A model generated the notes under the pieces. It saw nothing but the letters and a program-made list of their open reading frames with translations. It ran no database searches and was not told the DNA's origin. The translations under genes were made by a program, and so were the position numbers. From an uncultured Lachnospiraceae bacterium (GTDB taxonomy: Bacteria > Bacillota > Clostridia > Lachnospirales > Lachnospiraceae), in the NCBI GenBank assembly GCA_902794825.1, contig CADBIU010000004.1, positions 1 through 62,973 of the forward strand: DNA of 62,973 nt, in the 5' to 3' direction. Of this stretch, positions 46,494 to 54,945 are shown piece after piece. How positions within the stretch are numbered: position 1 is the stretch's first letter; each line of letters begins with the position of its first letter.

Positions 46494-47141
46494 TCAGTCA
46501 AGCTTGATGTTCTTGAGCAGATCTCCCAGATTAGTTGTAGCCTTCTCGTGAGAAACTACCTGGGAGAGCTCCGGAATGTCGTCCTCAGACGGAGCGGGTG
46601 CTTCTTCAAGAGCCTTCATGCTAAGGCTAACCTTGCCGTCCTTGACCTTGGTGATCTTGACCTTGACAACATCGCCTTCCTTGCAGACTTCCTCAGGGGT
46701 AGCAACTCTCTTCGTGCTCATCTGAGAGATGTGAACCAGGCCGCTGATGCCGTTTCCGAGATCGACAAACGCGCCGTAAGGCTTGATCGTCTCAACCTTT
46801 CCTTCACAGACCGTGCCGACCTTGAGGGCGTCGATGCGCGCCTTCTTCTCCTGGCTGCGCTTGATCTTGGCTGCCTCTCTGCCGGACAGGACAAGGCGCT
46901 GTTTCTCTCTGTCAGCAGTGATGATCACGACGTCGACTTCCTTGCCGATCCACTCATTGGTATCCTCTACATAGCTCGTGCTGAGCTGGGAAGCGGGAAT
47001 AAATGCCCTGACACCTTTCACTGAAGTCACGACGCCCGCCTTGACGCTCTCATCGATCGGAACCGTGAAGACGACTTTGTTCTCCATCATCTCCTCAAAA
47101 GCGTCCCACTTGGCGTCATTGCGATTTCCATTAGTTTCCAT
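46494..47141 (-). CDS. S1 RNA-binding domain protein
   Basis: The 215-residue protein has two S1 folds. The first (about residues 22-88) includes VKAGVVTSVKGVRAFIPASQ; the second (about 105-175) is the classic GTVCEGKVETIKPYGAFVDL with GLVHISQMS. It resembles the short S1 proteins of Firmicutes rather than full-length ribosomal S1. The C-terminus is acidic then basic. ATG at 47141 follows GGGAGGAAA; other in-frame ATGs are too near the site. Role in translation or RNA decay is likely but unproven. Confidence 0.88.
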   Translation of the reverse strand: METNGNRNDAKWDAFEEMMENKVVFTVPIDESVKAGVVTSVKGVRAFIPASQLSTSYVEDTNEWIGKEVDVVIITADREKQRLVLSGREAAKIKRSQEKKARIDALKVGTVCEGKVETIKPYGAFVDLGNGISGLVHISQMSTKRVATPEEVCKEGDVVKVKITKVKDGKVSLSMKALEEAPAPSEDDIPELSQVVSHEKATTNLGDLLKNIKLD

Positions 47142-47162
47142 GGTCATTTCCTCCCTTTTCGT

Positions 47163-47202
47163 GCGCACCTGTGCGCTTAATTCAATCTGAATATTTATTA
47201 TA
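47163..47202 (-). promoter_or_regulatory. Promoter -10 and leader palindrome upstream of the S1-domain gene
   Basis: TATAAT is present on the minus strand at 47197-47202, with only a weak -35 match upstream. The perfect palindrome GCGCACAGGTGCGC (47163-47176) lies in the leader between this box and the start codon and could fold or bind a regulator. Confidence 0.4.
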
Positions 47203-47296
47203 CCATCATCCGGCCTCTAGCGAAACCCAAATTTCTGTAGTATATTGAATGTTACCGCGCAGCAAGCGGCTAAATTTAAGAATTACGAGGTACACG

Positions 47297-48439
47297 ATGG
47301 ATAAAAAAGCGATCAGCGAGATAAGAAAACTCATAAAACCCGACAGCTGCATCGACAGGATCCGCGCCTGTTACGTAAATGAGGAGGGAGAAGTGATCTG
47401 TGAACTTCACGATTCCCTTGCAGCCATGGAGAAGGAATCTTTGGAAAAATACTGTGAGATCCTTCGCGGTGCAATGTCCGGAAAGCCCGGCCGCAATCTC
47501 TTTAACATGGAATTCCCCCTCGAGGAGGAGGCGGAAGGCGGACGGCAGCAGCTGCTCTACAGACTGCAGCAGTCTGAACTGAAGAACGATGAACTTCTGA
47601 CTCTGTTCTTTAACAAAGTGGTGGAGAATTTCCGCTGCCAGAGCAAATATCTGATCCTGCTGGTACACGGCACCTATGATATTCCCGCCAGAGGGACTGA
47701 CAACGAGGAAATGGAAGACGCGTCCGACTACGTCTACTCCTTCCTTCTGTGCTGTATCTGCCCTGTTACCCTGATGAAAGAAGGCCTGTGCTACGACGAA
47801 GAAGCCTGTACCTTCCTGGACCGCCGCATGGACTGGGCTGTCCAGAAGCCCGTCAGCGGATTCCTCTTCCCCGCCTTCAACGACAGACAGCCGGATATCC
47901 ACAGCCTGCTCTACTACTGCCGCAAGGAAGACGAACGGCACGAGGAGATCAGTTCCGACCTTCTCGGCTGTGTCCTGCCCATCCCCGAATCCGGTCAGAA
48001 AGAACTCTTTAAGTCCATGGTGGAACAGACTCTCGGCAGGGACTGCACCTTCGAAAATGTCAAAAACCTGAATGACGCGGTTAACGAACTCATCGAGCAG
48101 AACAAAGACTCCGGCGAACCCGTTCAGATCGAGAAAGCGCAGATGCGCCGCCTGCTCTCGGAAAACGGAGCCGACCAGTCAGTGCTGAGCGATTTTGACG
48201 CTGCTTACGACGAAGCGGTTGGCGAAGGCGTCCCTCTGATGGCTGAAAACCTCGTGGAGACCACGAAACTGGAGGTGAAATCTCCCTCCCTGAAGATCAG
48301 CGTGAAGGCCGATATGGCGGATATGCTTAGGACCAGGGTCATCGACGGAATGGAGTATCTCCTTATCCCCGTCGTGGACGAGCTGGAGGTCAACGGGATC
48401 CGCATCCTTCAGGCCAAAAAAGAAGACAGCGCCGGCTGA
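47297..48439 (+). CDS. DUF4317-like protein of unknown function
   Basis: A soluble protein of 380 residues that I associate with DUF4317, a family common in Lachnospiraceae. It begins MDKKAISEIRKLIKPDSCID and includes FRCQSKYLILLVHGTYDIPA, SFLLCCICPVTLMKEGLCYD and GFLFPAFNDRQPDIHSLLYY. No catalytic motif is clear. The ATG at 47297 follows ACGAGGT; the frame runs 16 codons further up. It is single, divergent from the S1 gene and convergent with the rhomboid gene. Confidence 0.78.
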   Translation: MDKKAISEIRKLIKPDSCIDRIRACYVNEEGEVICELHDSLAAMEKESLEKYCEILRGAMSGKPGRNLFNMEFPLEEEAEGGRQQLLYRLQQSELKNDELLTLFFNKVVENFRCQSKYLILLVHGTYDIPARGTDNEEMEDASDYVYSFLLCCICPVTLMKEGLCYDEEACTFLDRRMDWAVQKPVSGFLFPAFNDRQPDIHSLLYYCRKEDERHEEISSDLLGCVLPIPESGQKELFKSMVEQTLGRDCTFENVKNLNDAVNELIEQNKDSGEPVQIEKAQMRRLLSENGADQSVLSDFDAAYDEAVGEGVPLMAENLVETTKLEVKSPSLKISVKADMADMLRTRVIDGMEYLLIPVVDELEVNGIRILQAKKEDSAG

Positions 48440-48447
48440 CGCTGTCT
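48424..48447. terminator. Bidirectional terminator between DUF4317 gene and the rhomboid operon
   Basis: AGACAGCG and CGCTGTCT form an eight-bp stem around an eight-base loop. On the minus strand TCTTTTTT follows, making a good terminator for the rhomboid unit; on the plus strand only CACTTGTTCTTT follows. The stem overlaps the DUF4317 stop codon. Confidence 0.75.
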
Positions 48448-48461
48448 CACTTGTTCTTTGA

Positions 48462-49070
48462 TCACCTCAGGTCCCTCAGATCCACATCTAAGATGGGGAG
48501 CGAAAGGAGCGCGCCGAGCGCAAGGCCGAAGATAAGGCCTCCAATATGCGCGGCGTTATCCGTATAAGGGTTCCTGAAACCCGCATAGACTGCATAGAAG
48601 ACTGCGAAGGCGGCTCTTGCCGGAAGGGAGGAGCCGGCCCGCAGTTTTTTTCTGCCCTTTATGATGAGGACGATCAGCGCTCCCATCACGCCAAACACCG
48701 CCCCACTCGCGCCTACCGAATATGTGTTGACCCCCTGGGCCCGGTCATACAGGACGGAAATGACATTTCCCCCTATCCCTGATACAAGGTACAGGATCAG
48801 ATATCGGATGTGCCCGAGATTTCTCTCCACCGCGTTTCCCATAAGGACCTGCACCAGAAGATTGCTTCCGAGGTGGGTCAGCCCGGAGTGCAGAAAGACC
48901 GACGTCAATAGTCTCCAGTACTGCTTCTGCTCAAGCACCAGAACCGTACCGCAGCGGCCGAAAAGATACAGTCTGTCGCCCGTGATCATACAGAGCAGGA
49001 AAACCGCTGCCTGGATCGCCGCGAGCGCGATATTCATTCTGCAATATTCGTATTTCCGTAACTCCTGCAT
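48462..49070 (-). CDS. Rhomboid-family intramembrane serine protease
   Basis: The 202-residue protein has six membrane helices. The catalytic Ser lies in GASGAVFG (near residue 122), the catalytic His in AHIGGLIFG (near 177), and the family segments WRLLTSVFLHSGLTHLGSN are present. Rhomboids cut single-pass proteins within the membrane; substrate unknown. It is last in an apparent eight-gene operon, 15 bases after the ROK-like gene. Confidence 0.93.
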   Translation of the reverse strand: MQELRKYEYCRMNIALAAIQAAVFLLCMITGDRLYLFGRCGTVLVLEQKQYWRLLTSVFLHSGLTHLGSNLLVQVLMGNAVERNLGHIRYLILYLVSGIGGNVISVLYDRAQGVNTYSVGASGAVFGVMGALIVLIIKGRKKLRAGSSLPARAAFAVFYAVYAGFRNPYTDNAAHIGGLIFGLALGALLSLPILDVDLRDLR

Positions 49071-49085
49071 AGCAGATCCCCAAAA

Positions 49086-50780
49086 TCAGCGGACGGAGCC
49101 AAGGCCGACGCATGCGAAATGAAGCGCGCCCACGGCCTGGGCAAACTGTGCCACCGTAAATACGGGATCTTCCTCAAGCTGCCTCATGAGGGGCGTGATC
49201 GCAAGTCCGGAATCCGCGTTTTTAAGCACAAGGTCCGGCTCTCTGGACGCCGCTCCCTCGCGGATCAGGTCAAAACATTCCTGCCTCTTGACCAGTCTCC
49301 CGAAGAGTGTCCTCTCCTTGGCCGCAGGATGGAAGAGATAGTCGTTCTCCGCCCAGATGACCGCGATATACTCGCCGATCTCCTTAAAGATCTCCCGGCA
49401 GACTTCACTCTCACCGGAAGCCGCCTTCTCCATAAAGAATTCCAGGCACTCCTTGCGCTTATCGTCAGGCTCTGTGGGCACTGTGACTGATTTTCTGTCG
49501 CTGCTTACCGCAAAGAGACCTCTGCTGAGCGCCTCCTCATAGACAGCGGGTTCCCTCCCGGGCAGGTACTTGCAGGCAAGTCGGAATACGCCGGACTGAC
49601 CTGTGTATTTCTGAAGAGTCCCGGGCAGCAGTGTATTGACATTGAGACAGCTCCGGATGTCCTCGGCGTCAAACTTTCTCGCTTTCAGGCTTCCCAGGTC
49701 AATGATGCAGTTGTAGCACTCCAGCGGGATCTGGGGTATTGAGCCGTCCGCCAGAACCCATCCTGTGCCGAGTTCCGTGCCCAGGCTGTAGGCGATAAAT
49801 CCTTTGGAGACGTCTTCTCCGGCCGCTGCCATCTCCACAGCGTCCGTGAAGGCCGCCATAGGTCCGTCATTGCAGCACATCACAGCGCCGTTCTGAGTTG
49901 TTAAGGCCCTGAGCTTCCCTGTCAGGCCGGTGAGCTGCGCGAACTGTTCCTCGTAGTCCCTGTCAGGGTTCTCCCTCAGCCCTTTGGTCTTGGTGGTCTC
50001 CCCGCCTACGATCATATTGTGGATGATGGCGTCCGGCCAGCTCAGCCCGATGCCGTCCCATTTCCTTCCATCTCCGAACTGCTTCATAAGGCGCTCTGCC
50101 GTCTCCATGACGGGATCGATGAGCTGTTCCACGTTGGAGAAAGAAGCCGGCGCCCAGTTCAGTTCCTCACAGTGCACAAGTTTTCCGTCCAGGCTGGCGG
50201 CGAACTTGATGTCCGTACCACCCACATCGACGCCCAGCAGAAACGCCTTCTCAGCCCTGGCCGGGAGTTCCTCGAAAACAGCTCCTCCTGTGGGCTCCTC
50301 CAGAGCCTTCGCGTCCTCAGGCTCCTCCCCGAGGTCTCTGATCCCGATCGCGAATCTCCTTTTTCCGCCTGTGAGCGCCTTCACGATCCTCTCATTTACA
50401 TTAAGGCATTTTCCATAGCCGGATCTCTCTGTTTTGTCAAGATCAAGCTGGAAGTCCTCCCTGAGCCCTTCCGCGAGGGCGCGCAGTCCCTCGTCGGCGG
50501 CATCAAGGTAGATCTCAATGCGGATCGCACCCAGGGTAGAAATCAGATTGTAGAGAAATGCTCTTATGTATTCGGCGACAAAGTCCCTCTGCTCCTCAGT
50601 TTCCCACTCGGGAACAGACATATCAAATACCTCGACCGCGCCCTCGTAAAGGTGCGCGTGCACGTGAAAGGCCTTCTCTCCCACTTCGTCAAAGACCCTC
50701 CTGACATCCGTCACATAGACCGTCTGATCCGCCTGCGCTCTCTTAAGAAAGCCATCAATGCATTCCGTCTGCCTGCTCAT
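49086..50780 (-). CDS. ROK/hexokinase-like sugar kinase with N-terminal extension
   Basis: A 564-residue protein. From residue 183 it has a sugar-kinase ATP-binding start, GVDVGGTDIKFAAS, followed by WDGIGLSWPDAI, a catalytic-type CCNDGPMAAFTDAVE, and YSLGTELGTGWVL. The usual ROK zinc motif CxCGxxGC is not seen; CYNC occurs instead. The first 175 residues form a separate domain of no known family. Most ROK kinases are about 300 residues. The start overlaps the upstream gene by 26 bases and follows GAGGG. Likely phosphorylates a sugar made by neighbouring enzymes, by inference. Confidence 0.8.
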   Translation of the reverse strand: MSRQTECIDGFLKRAQADQTVYVTDVRRVFDEVGEKAFHVHAHLYEGAVEVFDMSVPEWETEEQRDFVAEYIRAFLYNLISTLGAIRIEIYLDAADEGLRALAEGLREDFQLDLDKTERSGYGKCLNVNERIVKALTGGKRRFAIGIRDLGEEPEDAKALEEPTGGAVFEELPARAEKAFLLGVDVGGTDIKFAASLDGKLVHCEELNWAPASFSNVEQLIDPVMETAERLMKQFGDGRKWDGIGLSWPDAIIHNMIVGGETTKTKGLRENPDRDYEEQFAQLTGLTGKLRALTTQNGAVMCCNDGPMAAFTDAVEMAAAGEDVSKGFIAYSLGTELGTGWVLADGSIPQIPLECYNCIIDLGSLKARKFDAEDIRSCLNVNTLLPGTLQKYTGQSGVFRLACKYLPGREPAVYEEALSRGLFAVSSDRKSVTVPTEPDDKRKECLEFFMEKAASGESEVCREIFKEIGEYIAVIWAENDYLFHPAAKERTLFGRLVKRQECFDLIREGAASREPDLVLKNADSGLAITPLMRQLEEDPVFTVAQFAQAVGALHFACVGLGSVR

Positions 50781-51270
50781 TTTCCCTCTTCTCCTTCTCT
50801 ATCTCCTCTAAGAGTTCATCAATATCCACCGTGTACTTACCCTTTTCCCGGGGATCAATGCGCACTGTCACTTTCCTGCCGATCACTTCTTTGCCCGGAT
50901 AGCTCTCCAGCGCTCTGCTGGTGAAAGTCTCCACCCGTCCTGTCAGCGGATCCTTATAGCGGCACACTATGTAATAGGACGTCTTCTCTCCCGCTGTCCT
51001 GAGATTTCTCGTGACGCCCAGGACCTCCGCTGTGATCGTCTGCTCTCCGCCGGGCAGCAGAAGCCGGTCAGCCCCCGGCAGCAGGTCCTTTCTGACCATA
51101 TTTCCCCCGGCCACAATGAGCACCGCGGCCGGAATACTGCACCCGAGAAAGCAGCTGGTATTCCCCGTCTTTACGCTCACGACCGCGCCCGCCGCGGCCA
51201 CTGCCAGACTTAGCAGCAGGAGCGCGCCGCCTATAAGTGTATTTCTGCCGAATCTGTCAAATCCTCCCAC
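50755..51270 (-). CDS. Small membrane protein of unknown function
   Basis: The 171-residue protein has two transmembrane helices (about 11-33 and 41-58) and a cytoplasmic or external beta-rich domain (ITAEVLGVTRNLRTAGEKTS, YYIVCRYKDPLTGRVETFTS). It resembles DUF3592-type proteins in plan, but this is uncertain. The tail is Glu/Lys-rich. GTG at 51270 follows GAGGTGAGAGT. Its end overlaps the ROK-like gene. Confidence 0.65.
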   Translation of the reverse strand: MGGFDRFGRNTLIGGALLLLSLAVAAAGAVVSVKTGNTSCFLGCSIPAAVLIVAGGNMVRKDLLPGADRLLLPGGEQTITAEVLGVTRNLRTAGEKTSYYIVCRYKDPLTGRVETFTSRALESYPGKEVIGRKVTVRIDPREKGKYTVDIDELLEEIEKEKRENEQADGMH

Positions 51271-51279
51271 ACTCTCACC

Positions 51280-52344
51280 TCACAGCCCCAGTTTCTGAGT
51301 CAGTTTCTCCGCGAGCATCCGCGCCGCATCAGCGTGCGATTTCCTGCCGGGGTGGTCTCTGCTTCCGAAATCCTCCGCCGAGTCAAAAAAGAGATAATCG
51401 TTGTTCTGATCTCCCGTCTCCTCCCTAAATCTCCTGAAAGTCCTGCGGATCGGCTCCTCCAGCCCGTGTCCGAGCATTCCGTAGCACCACAAAAGGAGGC
51501 TCCCGGGATTGCGCCGCCTCAGGTTTTCAAGAAACCTGTAAGCCGCGTCCTCAAACTCCCGCACTGTGCAGCCCTCTGCGGTATTGATCGCCATCTCGTC
51601 GTTCGTTCCCAGATGTATGACTACCGCGTCGGGTCTCCAGCTCTCGAAATCCCACTCCTCAAAAGCGCCCTTTGTCCTGTTCTTTTCGCCCCGCAGAACG
51701 CCGCATACCTGATCGTAATACAGGGGCATCGCCTCTCTGCGCGCTCCTTCCCAGGAAAAGCATGTTCCCCATCCGCTCTGGCTGAGGATGCTGTACTCCG
51801 CTCCGAGCATCCCGGAGGTCAGATACGCATATGTGTGCACCGCGCTGAAGCAGCCAGGATTCCACTCCAGGTAGTCCTCCGCGCCGGTCAGCCCCTCTCC
51901 GGAAGTCAGGCTGTCCCCGATAAATTCCAGTTTCAGAGCCGGTTCAGGCACATCGTCGAAGACCCCGTCCGTGATCAGGCTGCAGATAGCCAGGCTGTTC
52001 CTGGGATCAATATGCATCGCCTGGGTGTCCCTCACAATGCGGACATTCCGCGTCATATTCCTGTCCATCCCGCGGAAGAGACAGATGGTGCTTCTTCCCT
52101 TCGGTATCATGAATCGCTGGATCAGCGCTCCGTTCACCATCACGTCAACCCAGTTCTCGAAGACCATGTAGGAAGACTCGAAAGTCACCCACAGTTCCGT
52201 CGCCCGCAGGTTCAGTTCCAGCGCGGATCCGGTCCAGAAAAGATACAGAGGATCCGAGGATTCTCCCGTCCTTCCCAGCACCCGGTACTGCTTTCCCCGT
52301 TCCAGTTCCCGCAGATCATATTCCCGAAGATGGTCCATCAACAC
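51280..52344 (-). CDS. SGNH/GDSL esterase, CE2 acetylesterase-like
   Basis: An enzyme of 354 residues. An N-terminal beta-sandwich (about residues 25-125) precedes the SGNH hydrolase core with FIGDSLTSGEG (nucleophile Ser), a Gly in SGWGTCF, HLGTNDE (Asn) and SRDHPGRKSHADAA (Asp-His). This plan matches CE2 carbohydrate acetylesterases. No signal peptide is seen, so it may act inside the cell on acetylated oligosaccharides. GTG at 52344 after GGGAGG is preferred; the frame reaches a GTG at 52386 that has no ribosome binding site. Confidence 0.85.
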   Translation of the reverse strand: MLMDHLREYDLRELERGKQYRVLGRTGESSDPLYLFWTGSALELNLRATELWVTFESSYMVFENWVDVMVNGALIQRFMIPKGRSTICLFRGMDRNMTRNVRIVRDTQAMHIDPRNSLAICSLITDGVFDDVPEPALKLEFIGDSLTSGEGLTGAEDYLEWNPGCFSAVHTYAYLTSGMLGAEYSILSQSGWGTCFSWEGARREAMPLYYDQVCGVLRGEKNRTKGAFEEWDFESWRPDAVVIHLGTNDEMAINTAEGCTVREFEDAAYRFLENLRRRNPGSLLLWCYGMLGHGLEEPIRRTFRRFREETGDQNNDYLFFDSAEDFGSRDHPGRKSHADAARMLAEKLTQKLGL

Positions 52345-52386
52345 TTTGGAGTACCTCCCTTCCCGTCCGCCGGGCTCCAGCGTCAC

Positions 52387-53655
52387 TTACATAAAAGTCG
52401 TATAAATATCCACGTGGTCATAGATGCAGGGCCAGATGCCGGCGCCGTCCGCCGTCACACATATATAGCGGCCCCCGTCGTCAGACTCCTGATAACTTGC
52501 GCAGCAAAATCCCGCCTCGCCTACATAGCCGGTCTTGGCGCAGACCACTTCTCCGTGAGTATCCTTATCCTCGATCCTTCTCAGGAACCAGTTGGAGATC
52601 CCGATGGCCTGCGACTCCTCTCCTCCAGAGGGCGGGACCTCGTAGTAATGACATGAGAGCACTTCCCTGCAGAGCTCATTGTCAATGGCGGCTCTGAGGA
52701 TCGTAGCCATGTCCAGAGCCGTACAATAGTGATCCTCGTCGTACGCGCCGACCGCGTTTGTGAAATGAGCCGTATCAGAGATCCCAAGTTCCGCCAGTTT
52801 CTTGTTCATCAGCTCGACAAACGCCTCCTCAGAACCGGCTGTATATATAGCCAGCGCCTGCGCGGCGTCCGCTCCTGACGGCAGGATCGTTCCGTACAGA
52901 AGGCTTCTGATCGTAGGCGTATCCCCGATCTGCCAGCCCACCTGACTCATCTGATTCTGCCAGACATAATTGGCGATCTCCTGAGTGATCTCTTCGGTAT
53001 CCGTATCAAGTTTGGACAGGTCGATATTCTCGACCGCCACAAGGAGCGTCAGTATTTTGGTCATGGACGCCGGATTCATCTGTGTGTCGTAGTCCCGGCC
53101 AGCCACAACGGTTCCGTTATCGACATCAACGAGGAGGGCGTAACTGCTCCCCACTTCTTCAGGGATCTCCGCGATATTCTCCGTCACCTTGAAGCCATAG
53201 TTGACGCTTGCCGGCGCGGCAGCCTTATTATCCGCAGCCGCGGCTTCCTCCGCCGCTTTGCGGGACGCTTCTGCCGCCGCCGCTTCCTCTGCCGCTTTTC
53301 GTGAAGCTTCCGCTGCCGCCGCTTCCTCTGCCGCCTTGCAGGATGCCTCCGCAGCCGCCGCTTCCTCTGCCGCCTTGCGGGACGCCTCCGCTGCAGCCGC
53401 TTCGTCCGCCGCTTTGCGGGACGCCTCTGCCGCCGCCTGTTCCTCAGCTACCCGGCGGGAGGCAGCCGCTGCCGCCTCCTGCTCCTTCACATTTCTTATA
53501 TGGATCCGCATTGCCGCGATCGCTATGCCGCCGGCAAGAAGAACGAACACGGCAAGAATGATCATTCTTACCCTGAGCTGTTTCTCTCTGCGCCTGCGTG
53601 CCGCTTCCCGTCTTCTTCTGCTCTCTCTCTGACCACGCGTCTCTTGTTCTGCCAT
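52387..53655 (-). CDS. Membrane-anchored D-alanyl-D-alanine carboxypeptidase (S11) with repeat stalk
   Basis: The 422-residue protein has a very basic N-terminus, one transmembrane helix (about 29-49), and a helical stalk of about 85 residues made of five near-identical 13-residue repeats (EASRKAAEEAAAA). The penicillin-binding domain follows. Catalytic motifs are SMTK (197-200), SGAD (260-263, where SxN is usual) and KTG (374-376). It trims peptidoglycan pentapeptides at the outer face of the membrane. It is in the middle of the apparent MATE-to-rhomboid operon. Confidence 0.9.
   Translation of the reverse strand: MAEQETRGQRESRRRREAARRRREKQLRVRMIILAVFVLLAGGIAIAAMRIHIRNVKEQEAAAAASRRVAEEQAAAEASRKAADEAAAAEASRKAAEEAAAAEASCKAAEEAAAAEASRKAAEEAAAAEASRKAAEEAAAADNKAAAPASVNYGFKVTENIAEIPEEVGSSYALLVDVDNGTVVAGRDYDTQMNPASMTKILTLLVAVENIDLSKLDTDTEEITQEIANYVWQNQMSQVGWQIGDTPTIRSLLYGTILPSGADAAQALAIYTAGSEEAFVELMNKKLAELGISDTAHFTNAVGAYDEDHYCTALDMATILRAAIDNELCREVLSCHYYEVPPSGGEESQAIGISNWFLRRIEDKDTHGEVVCAKTGYVGEAGFCCASYQESDDGGRYICVTADGAGIWPCIYDHVDIYTTFM
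53237..53460 (-). repeat. In-gene 39-base tandem repeats of the carboxypeptidase stalk
   Basis: About five tandem copies of a 39-base unit encode the 13-residue Glu-Ala-Ser-Arg-Lys helical repeat of the carboxypeptidase. One copy has Cys in place of Arg. Such repeats can change in copy number by slippage. Confidence 0.8.
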
Positions 53656-53688
53656 TTAACTTCCGTCCTGATTTCTATTGCCTGTCTC

Positions 53689-54927
53689 TCAGATCTTTTT
53701 CCCCTGCTTTACCGCCGGCGCGATGGAAAGGTCCGCCGCGTAATACGGGATCATCATAGCCTGGAAAGCGTGATAGAGGTCAGACTTTCCGGGCCAGACA
53801 GTGGTAAGAAGATCATTGTTCCGGTCGAGCTGATGGAACCATGAACCGTTTACATGGTCCATAACTTTCTCGTCGAGATACTGCATAAACTCCGCGTATT
53901 TGTCCGCATACTCTTTCTTTCCTGTCACGTGATACAGGCAAGCGGAAGTATTGATCGCCTCCGCAAGGGTCCAGTGCATGCGGTCATGGACCACCGGCTT
54001 TCCGTCCCAGTCGGTCGTATACACGACGCCGGGCGCGCCGTCGGCGTTCCAGCCGTCGGAAACAGCGCGGTTAAAGAGATTCTCCGCGGCGTTTATATAT
54101 TTTGCCGCCTTCTCCCTGTCCTCTCCGTAAGTAGAGAGCGCCCACTGGGTGATCAGGCGGGACCACTCGATGCCGTGACCGGGCGTCGCGCCGTAAGGCT
54201 TGAACTGGTCGTCGGGTTTGTCCTTGTTGCACTCAAGATCCGCCACCCAGTCGCTGCTGTAGTGTTCGGGGATCCTCCAGTTGTTGCCGGAAGCCCAGAC
54301 CAGAACGTGGTCAATGATCCTCCCCGCGCGGACCCTGAACTTCTCATCGCCCGTCACATCGGCAGCCGCCAGGAAAGCTTCCACAGAGTGCATGTTGGCG
54401 TTGAGGCCGCGATAACTGTCAAGCTCTGTGAATTCCGTGTTCCATGTGTCGCAGGAGAGCCCTTCTTCCTCGTTCCAGAAGCGCTTGTCATAGAGCGCGA
54501 TGGCCTCGTCGAGCAGTTCCTGCGCGCCGGGCCGGCCCGCCAGTACGGCGCTGGAAGCCGCCAGGATCACAAAGGCATGGGCGTAGCACGCCTTGCCGGG
54601 CAAAATACCGTCGTCCGCAGTCCGCCCGCTGTACCATCCGCCGTTCACAGCGTCATGGAGCTCGCCGCGAAGGCCCTTAAGGGCTGCGTCCGCCAGCTCT
54701 TCGCTTCCGGGATGGCCAAGGAATGTCCCGATGCTGTACACATGGCACATGCGGGACGTGATCCAGGTCTCGCGGGGCCTTTCCTTCCAGGGCGTTCCGT
54801 CATCTCCGAGGTAGTAGGAACCACCTCCGGGGGAAGGGAACCGGTGGCCGAAACTCAGTATATTCTCCGCGTTGTCCCGCAGAAATTTCCTGTTCTCGGT
54901 AGTGTCGATCTGATACTTTGCCTGCAT
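53689..54927 (-). CDS. AGE-family sugar epimerase/isomerase (YihS-like)
   Basis: The 412-residue protein fits the N-acylglucosamine 2-epimerase family with an (alpha/alpha)6 barrel. Segments seen are RETWITSRMCHVYSIGTFLG, SYRGLNANMHSVEAFLAAAD, ATPGHGIEWSRLITQWA and MHWTLAEAINTSACLYHVTG, with the His residues that act in catalysis. It is closest in style to aldose-ketose isomerases such as YihS (mannose, glucose or sulfoquinovose). No sulfoquinovose genes are nearby. AAGGAGGT precedes the ATG. It starts 18 bases after the CsoR-like gene. Confidence 0.87.
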   Translation of the reverse strand: MQAKYQIDTTENRKFLRDNAENILSFGHRFPSPGGGSYYLGDDGTPWKERPRETWITSRMCHVYSIGTFLGHPGSEELADAALKGLRGELHDAVNGGWYSGRTADDGILPGKACYAHAFVILAASSAVLAGRPGAQELLDEAIALYDKRFWNEEEGLSCDTWNTEFTELDSYRGLNANMHSVEAFLAAADVTGDEKFRVRAGRIIDHVLVWASGNNWRIPEHYSSDWVADLECNKDKPDDQFKPYGATPGHGIEWSRLITQWALSTYGEDREKAAKYINAAENLFNRAVSDGWNADGAPGVVYTTDWDGKPVVHDRMHWTLAEAINTSACLYHVTGKKEYADKYAEFMQYLDEKVMDHVNGSWFHQLDRNNDLLTTVWPGKSDLYHAFQAMMIPYYAADLSIAPAVKQGKKI

Positions 54928-54945
54928 GCTCTTACCTCCTTTATA

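Noticed and set aside
51334-52656. 440-codon plus-strand open frame
   Set aside because: Antisense to the SGNH esterase and carboxypeptidase genes; no ribosome binding site or motif.
53237-53460. Regular repeats that might suggest a CRISPR array
   Set aside because: The units are contiguous, in frame and coding, with no unique spacers.
53201-53632. 143-codon Ala/Ser-rich plus-strand frame
   Set aside because: It is the reverse translation of the carboxypeptidase repeat stalk; the repetition explains the open frame.
53689-54927. AGE-family gene as part of a sulfoquinovose pathway
   Set aside because: YihS similarity alone is not enough; no sulfoquinovosidase, kinase or aldolase of that pathway is adjacent.
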